Shown here: one piece after another, positions 1 through 11,929 of the stretch | Layout of the letters: the number at the start of each line of letters is the position of its first letter | Position numbering within the stretch: the stretch's first letter is position 1 | Assembly (NCBI GenBank): GCA_907164885.2 | Contig: OU015495.1 | Location: 98,562,832 to 98,626,831, forward strand | From: Dolomedes plantarius | Lineage: Eukaryota > Arthropoda > Arachnida > Araneae > Dolomedidae | Length of the DNA: 64,000 nt | Reading direction: 5' to 3' | The notes under the pieces: model-generated | Told to the model about the DNA's origin: nothing | What the model saw: the letters and a program-made list of their open reading frames with translations, nothing else | Database searches by the model: none | Position numbers and translations under genes: made by a program

Positions 1-801
1 ACGTTTTTGATCGATTGTTAGCAGACCTTGCCAACAGCTTCCTCATACCTAAATATTAATTCAAAATATTACGTACATGCTCTGATGAGACAGCAGCAGC
101 TTCGGAAAAGCACGTACTTTTAATCTGCTATCCTTCTTCGGCATATCATAGATTTTTTTTCAATAATAACTGGCGTAATGACTTCAACAGGGCGACCAGA
201 AAGTTCTTCGCCACCTGTGCTCATTCGTCCACAACGAAAACCAATAAACCGCTAGTTAATCATTCCAATGGAAGGTGCAGAACCACCATAATATTTATCA
301 AGCCCGTATTTAGTTCCCTACCGCCATTTTGCCTCTCAAAAAGTAATATTTAAACGTAAATTTCAACGTGCGGAACTCGTTTTCTCCATTGTGAGAGCAG
401 TGACAATTGTTCACCGAGTAAAATGGCTGTCCATCAGACTAAGCATCGAATCTGTTTAGAATTTGACATGCAGTCCTTCTTAGCACACTAAATGTGAAGG
501 CGCCAACAATTTCAGTGCCGTGGAGTAATCTGTCTCATTTTGCATCGACTCATCAATCGACCCTCGTAGATCCTGGCAGCAGCTACTGTTCTTCACAGCC
601 TGACGATGCATAGTCGTGTCGGGGAGAGATCCCATTATTCCCAGCTTTTATGTGGGATTGATCTATCTATTTTAAATTCATCGACGCTTTGCGAAAACAG
701 CTGGACGAAATAAATCCCATTCGTCAGAATTCACCGTTGGACTCATTGCACAGCATTAAACTTACAGTTATCAATCCATCCTGCCGCTGATTTATCCTTA
801 A
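1..801. other. No feature recognised
   Basis: This stretch has no long open frame, terminal repeat or tRNA-like box that I can support. Base composition is more even than in the AT-rich fields downstream. It could be single-copy intergenic DNA or the inside of an unrecognised element. Confidence 0.4.
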
Positions 802-874
802 CTAGCTGAATACCCGTGCTTCGCTACGGAGTACATTCAAATTAAATACAATGGTCAATGTAAACAATTAATGC

Positions 875-919
<45 letters not shown>

Positions 920-1059
920 CGTAACGGATATTTTTATAGACAAAATAGACTATAAGAAGAATCGTAAAGCAAAATTTCAGCCCTTTAGGTCCAGCGCTTT
1001 GGTCTGTGCGTTATCTGTCAGTCAGTCAGTCAGTTACGGAACTGTTTTATATATATAGA
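802..1059 (-). mobile_element. Short non-autonomous Helitron
   Basis: Read on the minus strand, the element begins TCTATATATATAAAAC at 1059 and ends CTAG at 802-805. It is flanked by host A before the 5' TC and host T after CTAG, the usual Helitron A^T target. Just inside the 3' end is a small hairpin (CCGT, bulged A, GC, loop GAA, GC, ACGG) about ten bases before CTAG, as expected for Helitrons. A (CAGT)n stretch lies near the 5' end and a (TA)n tract (about 881-916) in the middle. It has no coding capacity and would depend on Rep/helicase supplied in trans. It shares both ends with the copies at 4035-4829 and 24773-25577 and is shorter than they are. Confidence 0.85.
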
Positions 1060-1413
1060 TTACGCTTATCAATGATTCATAGTCGGAACTAACTCCAAAA
1101 AAGATTTTGCTATTCACAAAGTTTCGATAAAACCGATAATGAAGAAATGTATCGTTTTTCCTATGAAACAATCATTGTAAGGGAGGAGGGGGTTATTAAA
1201 TAATCCATTTTCATTACAAAACTCGCCACTTTCGTTTTCAATAAAACATTAAGAATAGTAAAAATGTAAATTCAACTGATACAAGGTTTAATGTATTCGC
1301 TTTTATTAAAAGATAGATATTCTTATTTTTTAATCACACGTCTTCAATATATTGAGTAGAGACAAGTTGTCACTGTTTTTCTGAAAGTAGGACAACTCGC
1401 TTACTGTCTGTGT
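1060..1413. other. No feature recognised
   Basis: AT-rich spacer between a Helitron and an LTR. No open frame or terminal repeat was seen. Confidence 0.4.
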
Positions 1414-2152
1414 TGTAACGTCCCCGTGGTTGAAACAAACACACGAGAGACAGTAGACTTACAACACAGAGCTTGTATTATAATCTAATTTTGTACAGTA
1501 TGGACAAAGGCAGAGAGACTATCCTCTAATGCATATGAGCGATATCACAGGAACATAAACAAGCTTTCACGAAGAGTCTCCCAGTTTTTCAGCAGACAGG
1601 TATTTCTCTAACAGTCTCTAATCGAGGAAAAATGACCGCCTTCACTGATGTGGCTTACCGGCTGCGCGCCCTTCTCTCCGTCACCGCGAAACTGCGGGTC
1701 TCTCAGAGCTCAACACTCTCTGGGGTTCGCGGGCCCTTGGTCTCCGCACAGCACACTATCGGCACTGCTCTCTCTGCGGGACTGACCGAGGCTCAACACA
1801 ATCTCTGGGGCTTTTTCAAGTGCCCCCTACTTATCTCTCCGTCCGGCGGGAGAAAATTTCCCGCGTTTTCCGGTTTCAAACGCTCAACGTGCATAGCCGA
1901 TGGCCATCGGATAAACACCTCTTTTCAGTCCCCACGGGAGCCAGCGTCAGCTAGCCGGAGTCATTCTCAGTTTTCCCCATGGGGTAGTGCCACTAGACTT
2001 TCGTTTTGTCAGCGGTGTCTCGTAGAAAAAATAGAAGCGAGGCGACCGTTGGTGATTAAATGGCCTCCCTTGACTTCTCGGGATAACGTCTTTCTTGGAA
2101 GAGAGCGCAGGGCTTGGGTGGTCTCTTCCCAGAAAAGAGCCACGACGTTACA
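1414..2152 (-). mobile_element. LTR (solo, minus orientation)
   Basis: On the plus strand the segment begins TGTAACGTCC and ends GACGTTACA, giving TG...CA ends. Its reverse complement matches the LTR at 47310-48040 at both termini: the TGTAAYGTCGTGG start and the end with the CTTTCGTGTG-like block before GACGTTACA. Flanking four-base duplications are imperfect (GTGT at left, GTGC at right). No internal retrotransposon region (gag, RT) is attached on either side, so it is a solo LTR or an isolated end. A 179-residue open frame at 1632-2171 lies inside and is not a gene. Superfamily (Ty3 or Pao) cannot be told from the LTR alone. Confidence 0.7.
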
Positions 2153-2464
2153 GTGCCCTTGTACGGTCTGAATGGGTGCAGCCCCGGTTTTTAGTCCTCG
2201 CACCACAAGGGCACCACAACGATCGGAATCCGACTTCTGCCCAGCTGCCACTCCAAATTACACCGAGCAACCCCAGGGACGACATCGGGTGTGGCACATC
2301 CTCTTCCCACCCTTACAAATCACACGGAGGGACTTTCTGGCTTATAGATTTAACTTGCCCGTACCAGTCTTAGACACGAGAGTGTCCAGTAGCACTTGTC
2401 GGGATTCGAACCTAGCACCTTCACAACCGACTTTCAACGCGCTCACCACTTGGGTACCCCTGGC
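2153..2464 (-). mobile_element. tRNA-derived SINE
   Basis: Read on the minus strand from 2464, the head resembles a tRNA gene: an A-box-like AAGTGGTGAGCGCG followed by a B box GGTTCGAATCC. The body contains GAAGTCGGATTCCGATCG followed by TTGTGGTGCC. That middle block recurs in the SINEs at 44772-45113 and 60366-60715, so the three share a conserved central segment. The left (3') boundary coincides with the LTR edge at 2152, so the tail may have been lost or separated. RNA polymerase III would transcribe an active copy. Confidence 0.7.
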
Positions 2465-3576
2465 CCATATGATTACTTTGCTTTCAATGAAAGGCTCATT
2501 TATCAGAGGGTAGCAAGGAAATTTGAAGTGAAGTCATTTTCGTCTCCTGTGTCTAAATTTAATGAAGGAAATACAATTACTATACAATAGCAACCCTTCG
2601 CCCTATTGTAGTGGAAATCATTTTATTCCGTTTCAACTCATATAGGAGCTCCGTATTCTCTCTAATAGTGAGCTAATAGGTATACAGTATTTGCGATATT
2701 TAGTGACAAATAAAATACGCAGAGTTTTGGGGCTACATGGAGGAAATTAATTACAATTTGTAATGATGAATAGTAACACTCCGCCAAGTTGTTTATTCCA
2801 CGATAAGCAAGTAAAATGATAAACCCGGAAGTGTAATTTAAGCTTGGCAAGGTACTGCAAGGCTCTGTCGGCTCGAGCTGTTATTCGAGCGGTCTGACAA
2901 CGTCATTTTTAGAGTATTGGATGACTAGCGACCATTAAAAAGAATCTTCATTCAAGACACACAACCTCTCCATAGAGTCTAATCGACTTTATGGGATGTC
3001 ATCGTTTGCCTTTGTACAGACCTACTAACTTTCCTTTGTCATTTATCAAACTACATGCTTAAAAGTTCGACAATAAAACAAATATTTGCATTATTTTGAA
3101 CCATAATTTGTATGAGCAAAATTGAGCTGTTTTATAGTCATAGATACAGACTTCGAAATAAATAAATAGAATTGATTTTTTTAAAATTTTCTTTAATTTA
3201 AACATTGCAAGATAAAGTACCAACCCTTTCAATAACATAATGCACAACCTCATACTAGGAACCATCGAATATTACCTGCATCTCTTACATATTCAGACGG
3301 GAATCGTGGACCCACGCTACGCCGACAACATTTGGTTTTTCGGCATGACGCTGCTTCTGAACACGCGAGAGGCTTTTCCACTGTGATTTATCTGTCTTGC
3401 CTTTTACTGCTATTTTAGCTTTTAGTTCAAAAGTGCGGTTCCCCAACCCATCCCCTAAATAAAAAAAAACTTTTTAAAAAAACTAAAAAAAAAAACTGCA
3501 CTACCTCATTAAATCTGGTCTGTCGATCGGGATATAAAGCAAGTATCGTTTTGTAGCCAGTGTTGTACAACTCTCC
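2465..3576. other. No feature recognised
   Basis: AT-rich stretch with A-runs near 3460-3500. No coding frame or terminal repeats were supported. Confidence 0.4.
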
Positions 3577-3665
3577 CAGTGGCGCAACCAGGATTCCTTT
3601 CGGTGGCGGCTCCAGGCCAGAGGTTTTTTTTTTGTGGGGGGGGGGGGCAACGTCGGTTCTTAGTG

Positions 3666-3666
<1 letters not shown>

Positions 3667-3738
<72 letters not shown>
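3667..3738. repeat. (TA)n microsatellite
   Basis: An uninterrupted TA dinucleotide run. The 132-residue Ile-Tyr open frame read from it is a repeat artefact. Confidence 0.95.
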
Positions 3739-3742
<4 letters not shown>

Positions 3743-3766
3743 ATTATTTATTTATTTATATATATA

Positions 3767-4018
<252 letters not shown>

Positions 4019-4034
4019 TTTATTTATTTATATA

Positions 4035-4829
4035 CTAGCTGAAAACCCGCACTTCGCTACGGAGTACATTCAAAGTAAAAACATCGGTGAATGTATGCAA
4101 TTAATGCCAATATATATATAATAAATACGACGATCAATGTATATAATTGATGTAAAATATATATATATTTATAAAAAAATCGTAAGGGATATTTTTATAG
4201 ACAAAATAATGTAGAAGAAGATATTCAAATTAAATCTAATATAAAGAATAATAAAGAATATAGTACAGTTAATATAGTACAGTTTCTAGAACATTTCTTT
4301 TACTGTATTTTAATATTTTTTTGGATAATGTCCAATCGTCTGCCGCATTAGCAAGAAAAAAAAATTATTTTTTGTCTATTTAGTTTTTATGCACGTGACG
4401 ATAAATTTATTTAAAGTACCAGAAAAAGAAGTCACGTGATCAGCATTTAATAAATTAAATTCTAAAACTTAATCTTTAAAAATTCACCAAAAATCAGGAA
4501 ATGGAGGTAAAAATTCGAAAAAAATTTCATCTTGAAGGAATTTTTATGATCTTTCTCGTGATATAAATTTTATAACCCTCAATGTATTATTTTAAATGCA
4601 AACGTAAAAAAGTTTAAAAAACAGCTTAAAAATTTAATTTAAAAAAATCTAAGAAGAAATTTTCAAAAATCTCTCTTAGTGCACCCCTACACTATAAGAA
4701 GAATCGCCATGCAAAATTTCAGCCCTTTAGGTCCAGCGGTTTGGTCTGTGCGTTGTATGTCAGTCAGTCAGTGAATGAATGAATGAATGAATGAATGAAT
4801 CAGTTACGGAACTGTTTTATATATATAGA
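4035..4829 (-). mobile_element. Non-autonomous Helitron, 795 bp
   Basis: Minus-strand Helitron with 5' TCTATATATATAAAAC ending at 4829 and 3' CTAG at 4035-4038, flanked by host A (4034) and T (4830). The 3' hairpin region is a variant of the one at 802 (ACCCGCACTTCGCTACGG on the plus strand). The interior resembles the copy at 24773-25577 along its length, including the CACGTGACG and GTCCAATCGTCTGCCG blocks. There is no protein-coding capacity. A (GAAT)n tract at about 4772-4800 lies next to the (CAGT)n tract near the 5' end. Confidence 0.88.
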
Positions 4830-4833
4830 TATA

Positions 4834-4899
4834 CAGTCGATTCCGGTTAATCGGACCACATCGGGATGCGATCATTTTGGTCCTAATAACCAAAATCGA

Positions 4900-4902
<3 letters not shown>
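4834..4902. mobile_element. 69-bp palindromic MITE, copy 2
   Basis: Same length and nearly the same sequence as 3767-3835, with TA on both sides (4832-4833 and 4903-4904). Differences include GGGATGCG for GGGACGCG and AACCAAAATC for AACCGGAATC. The second change weakens the right terminal repeat. It begins four bases beyond the host T of the Helitron at 4035-4829. Confidence 0.8.

Positions 4903-4956
<54 letters not shown>
4903..4956. repeat. (TA)n microsatellite
   Basis: TA run directly abutting the second 69-bp MITE. Confidence 0.9.
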
Positions 4957-4961
<5 letters not shown>

Positions 4962-6229
4962 AATAAACATCCTCTCATTTTAAATTTAAAATATTTAAAA
5001 TAATTTAGTATTAGGTCTACGATTATATAATTTTAGGCTATGAAAAAAAAAAGTACGAAGGACTTTTTTTTTTGGGGGGGGGGGGGGCAATTGCTCCTAT
5101 TGCCCCCTACAAGCCGCCGTTTATTCCTTTCCTAATCACAAGGGAAAGATTTTCGTAGTCGAGGAAAGGTGGTATTTAACACTGAAGTTTATTTCTTTTA
5201 AGGCTTTTAGACCTATTAGCGTAAGAGAGATAAGGTCACCCTATGCCCTTCTTTGCGTCACTAACTACTCTCCCCTCCCAGAAAAAAAAAGCAGACGAAA
5301 GATGAAATGAGTAAATAAAAAAGACTTTGCTTGACATCAAACTAATGAATGCGTTATCATCATAACTATTTCCAAACGTTACCAGAAGGCAACGAAACCA
5401 GCGATGCCTCCATTTATGGCCTAGCAAAGTATTTTGACTACTGACCTCATGACTTGTCTTAATTAAGTGAGGATGTCAGAGAATAAATAACATTTTAATC
5501 AGTTGTACTTTGATAATAAACAAAGTCATTTTCATTTCAAGTTTTATAAGATAAGAAACTGATGATGTCTCGGCCGTAAATCATTGTTTACGATCAGGAA
5601 AAATAAATTAATACACATACATAAGAAAAAGAACTTCCGCTTTATTACGTCTTTCCGCCTCATTTGAACAACAGAAAATAAAAAAAGAGAGAGAGCGCAA
5701 TTTTCATCCTAAAATTCAGTAAAGCAGTCAAGATACAAGGTTATATGCAGACAAAATAAATTTATTAGTTAGCAATTGGCGAGGAAAATGTCTAGCATTT
5801 ATCTGCCCGCGAAACGCCGGCGAATATGTCGTGCTGCCATCTATTTTACATTTACGGAACTAGCAAGCAAAAATGACGGTCTATTTTTAGCACAAGCTCT
5901 CGTGAACGGTGGGAGATATTTTTCTAAGTGCTTTAACTCATCGCTTAATTTGATGGTAGGAAAGAAAAGAAGGATTCTGCGCGGCATTGTTTTTTTTTTT
6001 TTTTTTTTTGTTATTTTTCCACGTGTAACTGATTTCTTCCTCTCTCAGTGATAAATTTACAAAAAATATTTATTTTTAATTTTCCTCTTTTAAAACGTTG
6101 GCGGTGTCTCTCTACTGTAAAAAAAAAAATTTTTTAAATGCGTAAACATTTATGGTGTTGCGAGTTTCTTACGTGATTTCATGATAAATTTTATAATTTT
6201 AAGGCTGAATTATGGAACCACATCGCTGA
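4957..6229. other. No gene recognised; homopolymer runs
   Basis: This stretch contains T10 followed by G14 (5064-5087) and a T18-20 run near 5990-6010. No open frame has the features of a protein. The G-run is followed by a CAATTGCTCC...CCCCCTAC segment of the kind often seen near hAT ends, but no matching terminal repeat was found. Confidence 0.4.
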
Positions 6230-6890
6230 TTGCAGTATTGAAATAAACTGATTGCAGGCCTTAAATAAACATATACTACAAACAGTATTCAGTGTAAATA
6301 GTTATTTTCGATGTGTTTAAAACTAGAAAAGATATCCTGGGAATTTGAGAGTTTTATTTTAATATTCCTTTATTCCTTTATTTTAAAACTAGAGAAGATA
6401 TCTTGGGAATTTAAGAGTTTTTTATTTAATATTCCTTCATTCCTTTATTTTAAAACTAGAAAAGATATCCTGGGAATTTTAGAGTTTCATTTTTAATATT
6501 ACTTTATTCCTTTATTTCAAAATTAGAAAAAATATCCAGAGAATTTAAGAATCTTATTTTTAGTATTCCTTTATTCCTTTATTTTAAAACTAGAAAAGAT
6601 ATCCTGGGAATTTAAGAGTTTTGTTTTTAGTATTCCATTATTCCTTTATTTTAAAACTATATCTTCCTTTATTTTAGAAAAGATATTCTGGGAATTTAAG
6701 AGTTTTATTTTTAGTATTCCTTTATTCCTTTACTTTAAAACTAGAACAGATATCCTGAGAATTTGAGAGCTTTATTTTTAATATTCCTTTATTTTAAAAC
6801 TAGAAAAGATATCTTGGGAATCTGAGAATTTTTGATTTTAATATTTCTTTATTACCATTTACTTTATTGCTTTAATAAAAATCTCAAAAT
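6230..6890. repeat. AT-rich tandem repeat array
   Basis: About seven or eight tandem units of roughly 70-90 bp, each built on AAAACTAGAAAAGATATCC, then TGGGAATTTAAGAG, then TTATTCCTTTATT. Units vary in length and in the number of TATTCC blocks. The array is followed by a less regular tail. Part of the unit and its upstream flank (AAATAAACTRATTGCAGG) recurs at 6955-7020 and 7251-7440, so the field also has a longer-range duplication. Confidence 0.85.
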
Positions 6891-7020
6891 GTGAGATAAA
6901 AAAATTAAATGTATATTTATAACCACTGTTTTAGAATATTAATATAGACATGCAGTATGACTGTAGTATCGAAATAAACTAATTGCAGGTCGTAAATAAA
7001 CAGACGCTACTAGCAGAATT

Positions 7021-7237
7021 GTTGTTGTTGTTGTCATGTCTAGGCATAACGCAGAAGAATAAAGTGGAACCAAAACACAATATCAATTGCACTATCCATA
7101 AAAGAACGGTGCCTACCTGTTGGTCCGTGTAAGGTATTTTATTTCCCTTCTACCACCCAATGGAAATTCCAGTGGAGGCATTCCCCGATTCGCCCCCTGA
7201 GGACGCACCCTCTAGGGCTTACAGGCTCCCCCGAGGG
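7021..7237 (-). mobile_element. SINE-like insertion with (AAC)n tail
   Basis: A 217-bp insertion bounded by 13-bp direct repeats, TACTAGCAGAATT at 7008-7020 and TACTAACAGAATT at 7238-7250 (one mismatch). On the minus strand it ends in GACAACAACAACAAC, the same type of tail as the SINEs ending at 45113 and 60715. No clear A or B box is present, so the copy may be 5'-truncated. The target duplication falls inside an older repeat whose other copy, near 6275-6290, is uninterrupted. Confidence 0.7.
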
Positions 7238-7250
7238 TACTAACAGAATT

Positions 7251-7440
7251 CAGTATGGATAGTTATTTTTGATGTTTTTAAAACTGAAAATGATATAACA
7301 GGGAATTTGAGAGTTTTAGTTTTTTTAATATTATTTTATTTGCTTTTAATTTTTTATTTTAAAAATCTTAAAATGAAAGGAAAAAATTTAAATGCATATT
7401 TATAACGACTGTTTTTCTGATATTAATATAGAGAAATACA
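7251..7440. repeat. Diverged second copy of the 6.25-6.9 kb repeat
   Basis: Begins CAGTATGGATAGTTATTTTT and continues with GATATAACAGGGAATTTGAG, parallel to 6288-6400. It then matches the array tail (ATATTTATAACNACTGTTTT and ATTAATATAGA, as at 6910-6950). Only one core unit is present here against several in the first copy. Confidence 0.7.
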
Positions 7441-8409
7441 TGTTTATGAAGCTTCAAAATTTTCACTCAAAACAAACACTCATACCAGATATCAAAAGTG
7501 TGATGCAAAGCAGCCATTCCTGAAAACAAATTTTAAAAAGAAATTAGGATTAACAAACTCCAATCACAACGTTATTGTGACTGCAACGTAAAGGCGAAAA
7601 AAAATATTTTTTATGCTCTTAAGAAATAAATTAATTTTTAATTACACACCATAAAGTAGTCGTGCAATTTTTATGTTGTTTCTCATGTGATAGTCTCAGA
7701 TTTGCAAGTTTCTTTGTAGAACAGGGATATACGAATTAAAAATAAAAAGGAAATACGTTTTCATTCTTGTTAAAGAGAGATTTTGGGAACACCTGCTAAA
7801 GGTGGTAACCCAACCTTAAAAAAGTTCCTTATTCTATATTTTTTCGAAAATTTTCAATAAAGTTTTCTCAACAAAGGAGGGGAAAATACTTCTAAATCGT
7901 TTATAAAGCAAAATAAACAACTGCGGAAAAAATTCATAAACAAAGCTAATAAAACTTATTACACTTAAATCTTTAGTTACAATAATAAGCTTTAATCTGT
8001 TGAACCATTATCTGATTAAATTGGAAATTTGAATTGAATCTGATTGAAACGAATAAATTAATTGCACTGACTTAAACACTGAAATAATTTAACAAAGGAA
8101 AGGAGTTTAGAGAATAAGGGAAAGTCGAATGTTTACTCCTAGTTTTCATTCCTGGTATTCATTCCAATGTTAATACTTCCTAGTTTGGGAAAGAAAGTAG
8201 ATCCAATCTCAAAGGGTTTTAAAGAAAAACTTATCACCGAGACATGAAATAGAGAAAAAAAAGTTTTTAATCCTACAGTTTAGCTTTTTGCCATTCTTAA
8301 TAGTTTTAATTTGAGGTGTGTCTCAAATTGGAATTTGATGGACCTTGTACAAATAGATAGTGAACATCCAGCATACATATCACAAATAAGAACAAATGAT
8401 TATATCTAC
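7441..8409. other. No feature recognised
   Basis: AT-rich DNA without supported open frames or element ends. Confidence 0.4.
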
Positions 8410-9240
8410 AAAATTTTAGAACCATTGTATTAACTTATTATCAAAAACTAATTATGACGGCAAAAGTAAACTATCATTTAAACAGATAAAATATATCTCA
8501 ACAAATACAGCCTGAAATCACAATAATCAAATCATTAAATAAATTAATACTTATTTATGAAAGTTTAATTATATCATTCATCAGTTTTATCTATTATGAA
8601 TTAATTATTAATGACATAGAGTCAATTCATTTCAGAATCGTTATATTAACTTATGATCAAACACTAATTATGATGACAAAATTATATTTAATAACTAAAA
8701 TAAATCTCAGCGAATATAACACGAAATCACAATAGTTAAATATTAAATAAAATAATACTTATTAAATTAAATTAAATTAATTACATTGCATTACATAAGA
8801 TAAATTAATACTTATTTAAATTAAATTTTAAAATTTTAATTAATTAATTAAATTAAATTAAATTAATTTTAAAAAGTAAATTAATTAATTACATTACATT
8901 AAATTAAATGCATTATGAATTACATGACATTAAATAATTTAATACTTATTTATGGACAATTTAATTTTATCATTAATCATTTTTATTGATTAAACAAATT
9001 TATATCAATTTATTTTAGAAACATTATATTAACTTATGACCAAAAACTAATTGTGAAGACAAAATTAAACTATCCATTAAATAACTAAAACAAATTTCAT
9101 CAAATATAACATGAAATCCCAGCAATCAAATTACTAAGTAAATTAATACTTATTTATGAATAATTTAATTTCATCATTCCTCACTTTTATTGATTCTGAA
9201 TTAATTATTAACAACATACTGCCAATTTATTTTATAATTA
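8410..9240. repeat. ~200-bp AT-rich tandem repeat, three units
   Basis: Three diverged units start near 8410, 8626 and 9009. Shared blocks are TTATATTAACTTATGAYCAA, ACTAATTATGA, AACATGAAATC and TTAATACTTATTTATGA. The middle unit is expanded by an (ATTAA)n/(TTAAA)n low-complexity stretch at about 8760-8910. It has a satellite-like structure with no coding potential. Confidence 0.75.
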
Positions 9241-11208
9241 CAATTACAGATTAGAGATTTATATGTTCTAATAGAAATTTTTAAGCCTAATTGATTTTTT
9301 TATCCCTTTGCAAGAAAAACTCGTGTAGTTTGAAACGATTCTTTCTCGTTTCAAGTTAAAAATAACTAAGTAATTAAAACACCTAAAAGAGCGAGTATAT
9401 TCTTGCTGCAAAAATTTTTGTTCTATATCCGTACTCATTGCGGTAATGAAGTTCTTCAGCTGAAACAGAAATCAATGAAGTTTATGTTATATGAAAATGT
9501 ATCTGAGGATAAAAAAAAAAGAAATTGCTCATTTAACAAAACCTAAATTACAGTTCTTTTGCTTGTTTTGTCATAGTCTAAAGGCTTTTTTTTCTCTTAA
9601 GAGAGTATCATTTAGAGTTTGGTTGCATGTAATTATATATCATGTCAACTTTGAAAAATTGGTCTTTTCGTTAATAAACGAGTCTGGAACTTAAAAGTTT
9701 ATTTTTATTTAATTTTTTATGTGATTTTTTTAATGTAAATTTTTTTATGTATTTTTTCCCTCAAATAAATTTTGATATAAAAATCGCTATACGTTTAAAA
9801 AAATCTTGAATAGTTAAAAAAAAAAATTTTAATTTTAATTTTAAGGTATGTTTTATTTTTGATACATTTACTTTAGAAATTGCTTTGTTTACGTTCCTCT
9901 TTCCCTTTTGTATGTAAGAAAAGCTTCAAAATAATTTGACATCAGGATTTACAAAATTTTAATGATAAAAATTTTTATCCCTTTAAAGGAGCCTAAAAAT
10001 CCCTAAATCATGGTAATTTTTGCCCTAGGGAAAATATTTTAAAAATTTTTACTCCAAATCGAATATCCAGAAAACATTTTAAGGAAAGCAGAGCAGAGAA
10101 AACGATGTATACCTTGCAAAGGATTTGGGGTACATCCTTTTAAAGATTAAAAATCATGATAAATTCTATTCGAGGGTAAATTAAAGTACAAGTGTGTGAC
10201 AGAGTACGCATAGACAATACATCATAAAATTGGCCTACCTAGAAATGTAATCATCTTTGAAACATGGGGTTTGCTTTTTCTTTTTTTTTTCCCTTCTAAA
10301 AGCATTGTAGTACATATTAAGCCAGGAAAAAAATTACTTTTCTTTTATAATTTTTTGACCTAAAACTAACATAACTGAAGAACTAAACAAAGATTAAAAA
10401 TCGTCTGTGGTAATTAATGTTAGTTAAAGAGGTATAGCAGCAACGATTAGGTAAATGTTAGGAAATTCAATTTTTAATTCCCTCATAAACCTTTAAAACT
10501 GTTTTCTCTGCAACAAGCGTTACTCAACAGGGAAGTATCCTCATTTAAAGTTTTTTGGAGTTTATTTTTAACAGTTGACAAGGTCAACTACAGTAGAATA
10601 TTTATAAAAGAAATTCAATTCCTTATTGGCTTAGTTCACGAATTTATGAAGAATGGGGAAATTTATTGTTTATTGGTTGATGTCAACAACATTGGAATAT
10701 GTATTAACTCCTCATAATTCTAATTTAGGGAACAAAAAAAAAAGAAAAAGAAAAACGAATTGTCGCCAAAATCAGCTAAAGAGAGATGTGTTGAACGATG
10801 GATTGATTCTGAATGGTTTCTTTTTTAATATAAAAGCGTTTATTGGTGAAAGCTAAAATGAACTTCCTATTTTGTACACAACATATCCTTTGAAGGCTCG
10901 CCTAAAAATAAACATTAAACATTAAAATAAACATTAAAACTGGTGTAAAACTACTGAAATTATTGTTGTTACTCATCATTTTAGCATTCTAATAATAAAA
11001 TTATGTAATGGGAACTAGAATTCAACAGCAGAATGCATTATATGAGCGAATCCGAAAATAATCGGTCTTTGACTCGAAGAGTTAAAAGTAGTGTCGTCAG
11101 ATTCCCAATACTGATAGATATGCATTTAATGATAAAAAAGAACATTTCATCTTTAACATTTCGATTGTTTGCTAAATAATACTAAAAAGGTTTTATGGGG
11201 GGGGGGGT
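9241..11208. other. No gene recognised
   Basis: AT-rich DNA with A and T homopolymers. Open frames at 9491-9694 and 10653-10856 are short, low in complexity and resemble nothing I know. A G11 run is at 11197-11207. Confidence 0.4.
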
Positions 11209-11422
11209 CTAATTCGGACATTCGCTCTGTAAACCGTGGAAATTTTTTACTACTTTTTATCTGGGGTCACCATACAGGTTAGTCAACATTGCTCTTTTGG
11301 TGCCACCTCTACTTTGATCGAGCACCACCAGAGACATCTGAAGGGCTCGCATCTTCCCCCACGCACTGACCTCGTGAAAGGATTTTCTACCGATTTAACT
11401 TGCCCATATACGGCCTAGACAC
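11209..11422 (-). mobile_element. Degraded SINE fragment
   Basis: On the minus strand, CCGTGTCTAGGCCGTATATG, then GGCAAGTTAAATCGGTAGA, parallels the body just downstream of the tRNA head in the elements at 60366-60715 (GTGTCCAGGTCGGATATGAG, then CACGTTAAATCCGTAGA) and 2153-2464. The tRNA-like head is missing, so it is 5'-truncated. Both ends are uncertain. Confidence 0.55.
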
Positions 11423-11929
11423 GGTATTACTAAAAAGTTTTTTTCGAAAACAATGGAAAATATAGTTAATAATTTTTTAAAAATCTTCTTTCCTACAAGT
11501 CTAAGTGAAAAATTTAGCAAAAATCAAATGAAGAAATATATATTATGTAAATAATTTCATATGTTATATTACTGAAAGATTTTGAATATATATACACGTA
11601 GTTATAGCTGTAAAGTCTGATCTTTTTAATACAATTACAAAAATTATATTTCCTCGCAGAGAAGAGGTGGCTCATTTCAGAATACTGGCCTTCGCAGTTT
11701 CGTACTTTTTCAAAATCACAAATATAGTCTTTAGGTAACCCATCTCAAGCATGCACAAAGTTCCCTTTTATGCCAGTTTTCTCATATAGTGTGTTTATTT
11801 ATTTTTTATCATGTCTAACAGAGAAAGGAACCTCTTTCAGGTTCCTTTCTATTTTTTGGCGCATAAGTAGACCTCGCAAATCTTTAATCCCTATTTCAAG
11901 CTATCGGAAATATTCCTTTTACCAATCAT
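11423..11929. other. No gene recognised
   Basis: AT-rich. A short inverted repeat around 11821-11850 (GAAAGGAACCTCTTTCAGGTTCCTTTC) could form a hairpin. No element ends were seen. Confidence 0.4.

Noticed and set aside
1632..2171. 179-residue open frame
   Set aside because: It lies within the LTR 1414-2152, has no family features, and the matching LTR at 47310 does not keep the frame.
2009..2513. Several overlapping frames of 80-113 residues
   Set aside because: They lie across the SINE 2153-2464 and the LTR edge; none is a protein family.
6230..6890. CRISPR-like spaced repeats
   Set aside because: Units are contiguous AT-rich tandem repeats with variable lengths and no constant-length unique spacers; the window is eukaryotic.
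8410..9240. Organellar or viral origin-like AT repeats
   Set aside because: Diverged tandem units without other organellar or viral genes; a satellite explains them.
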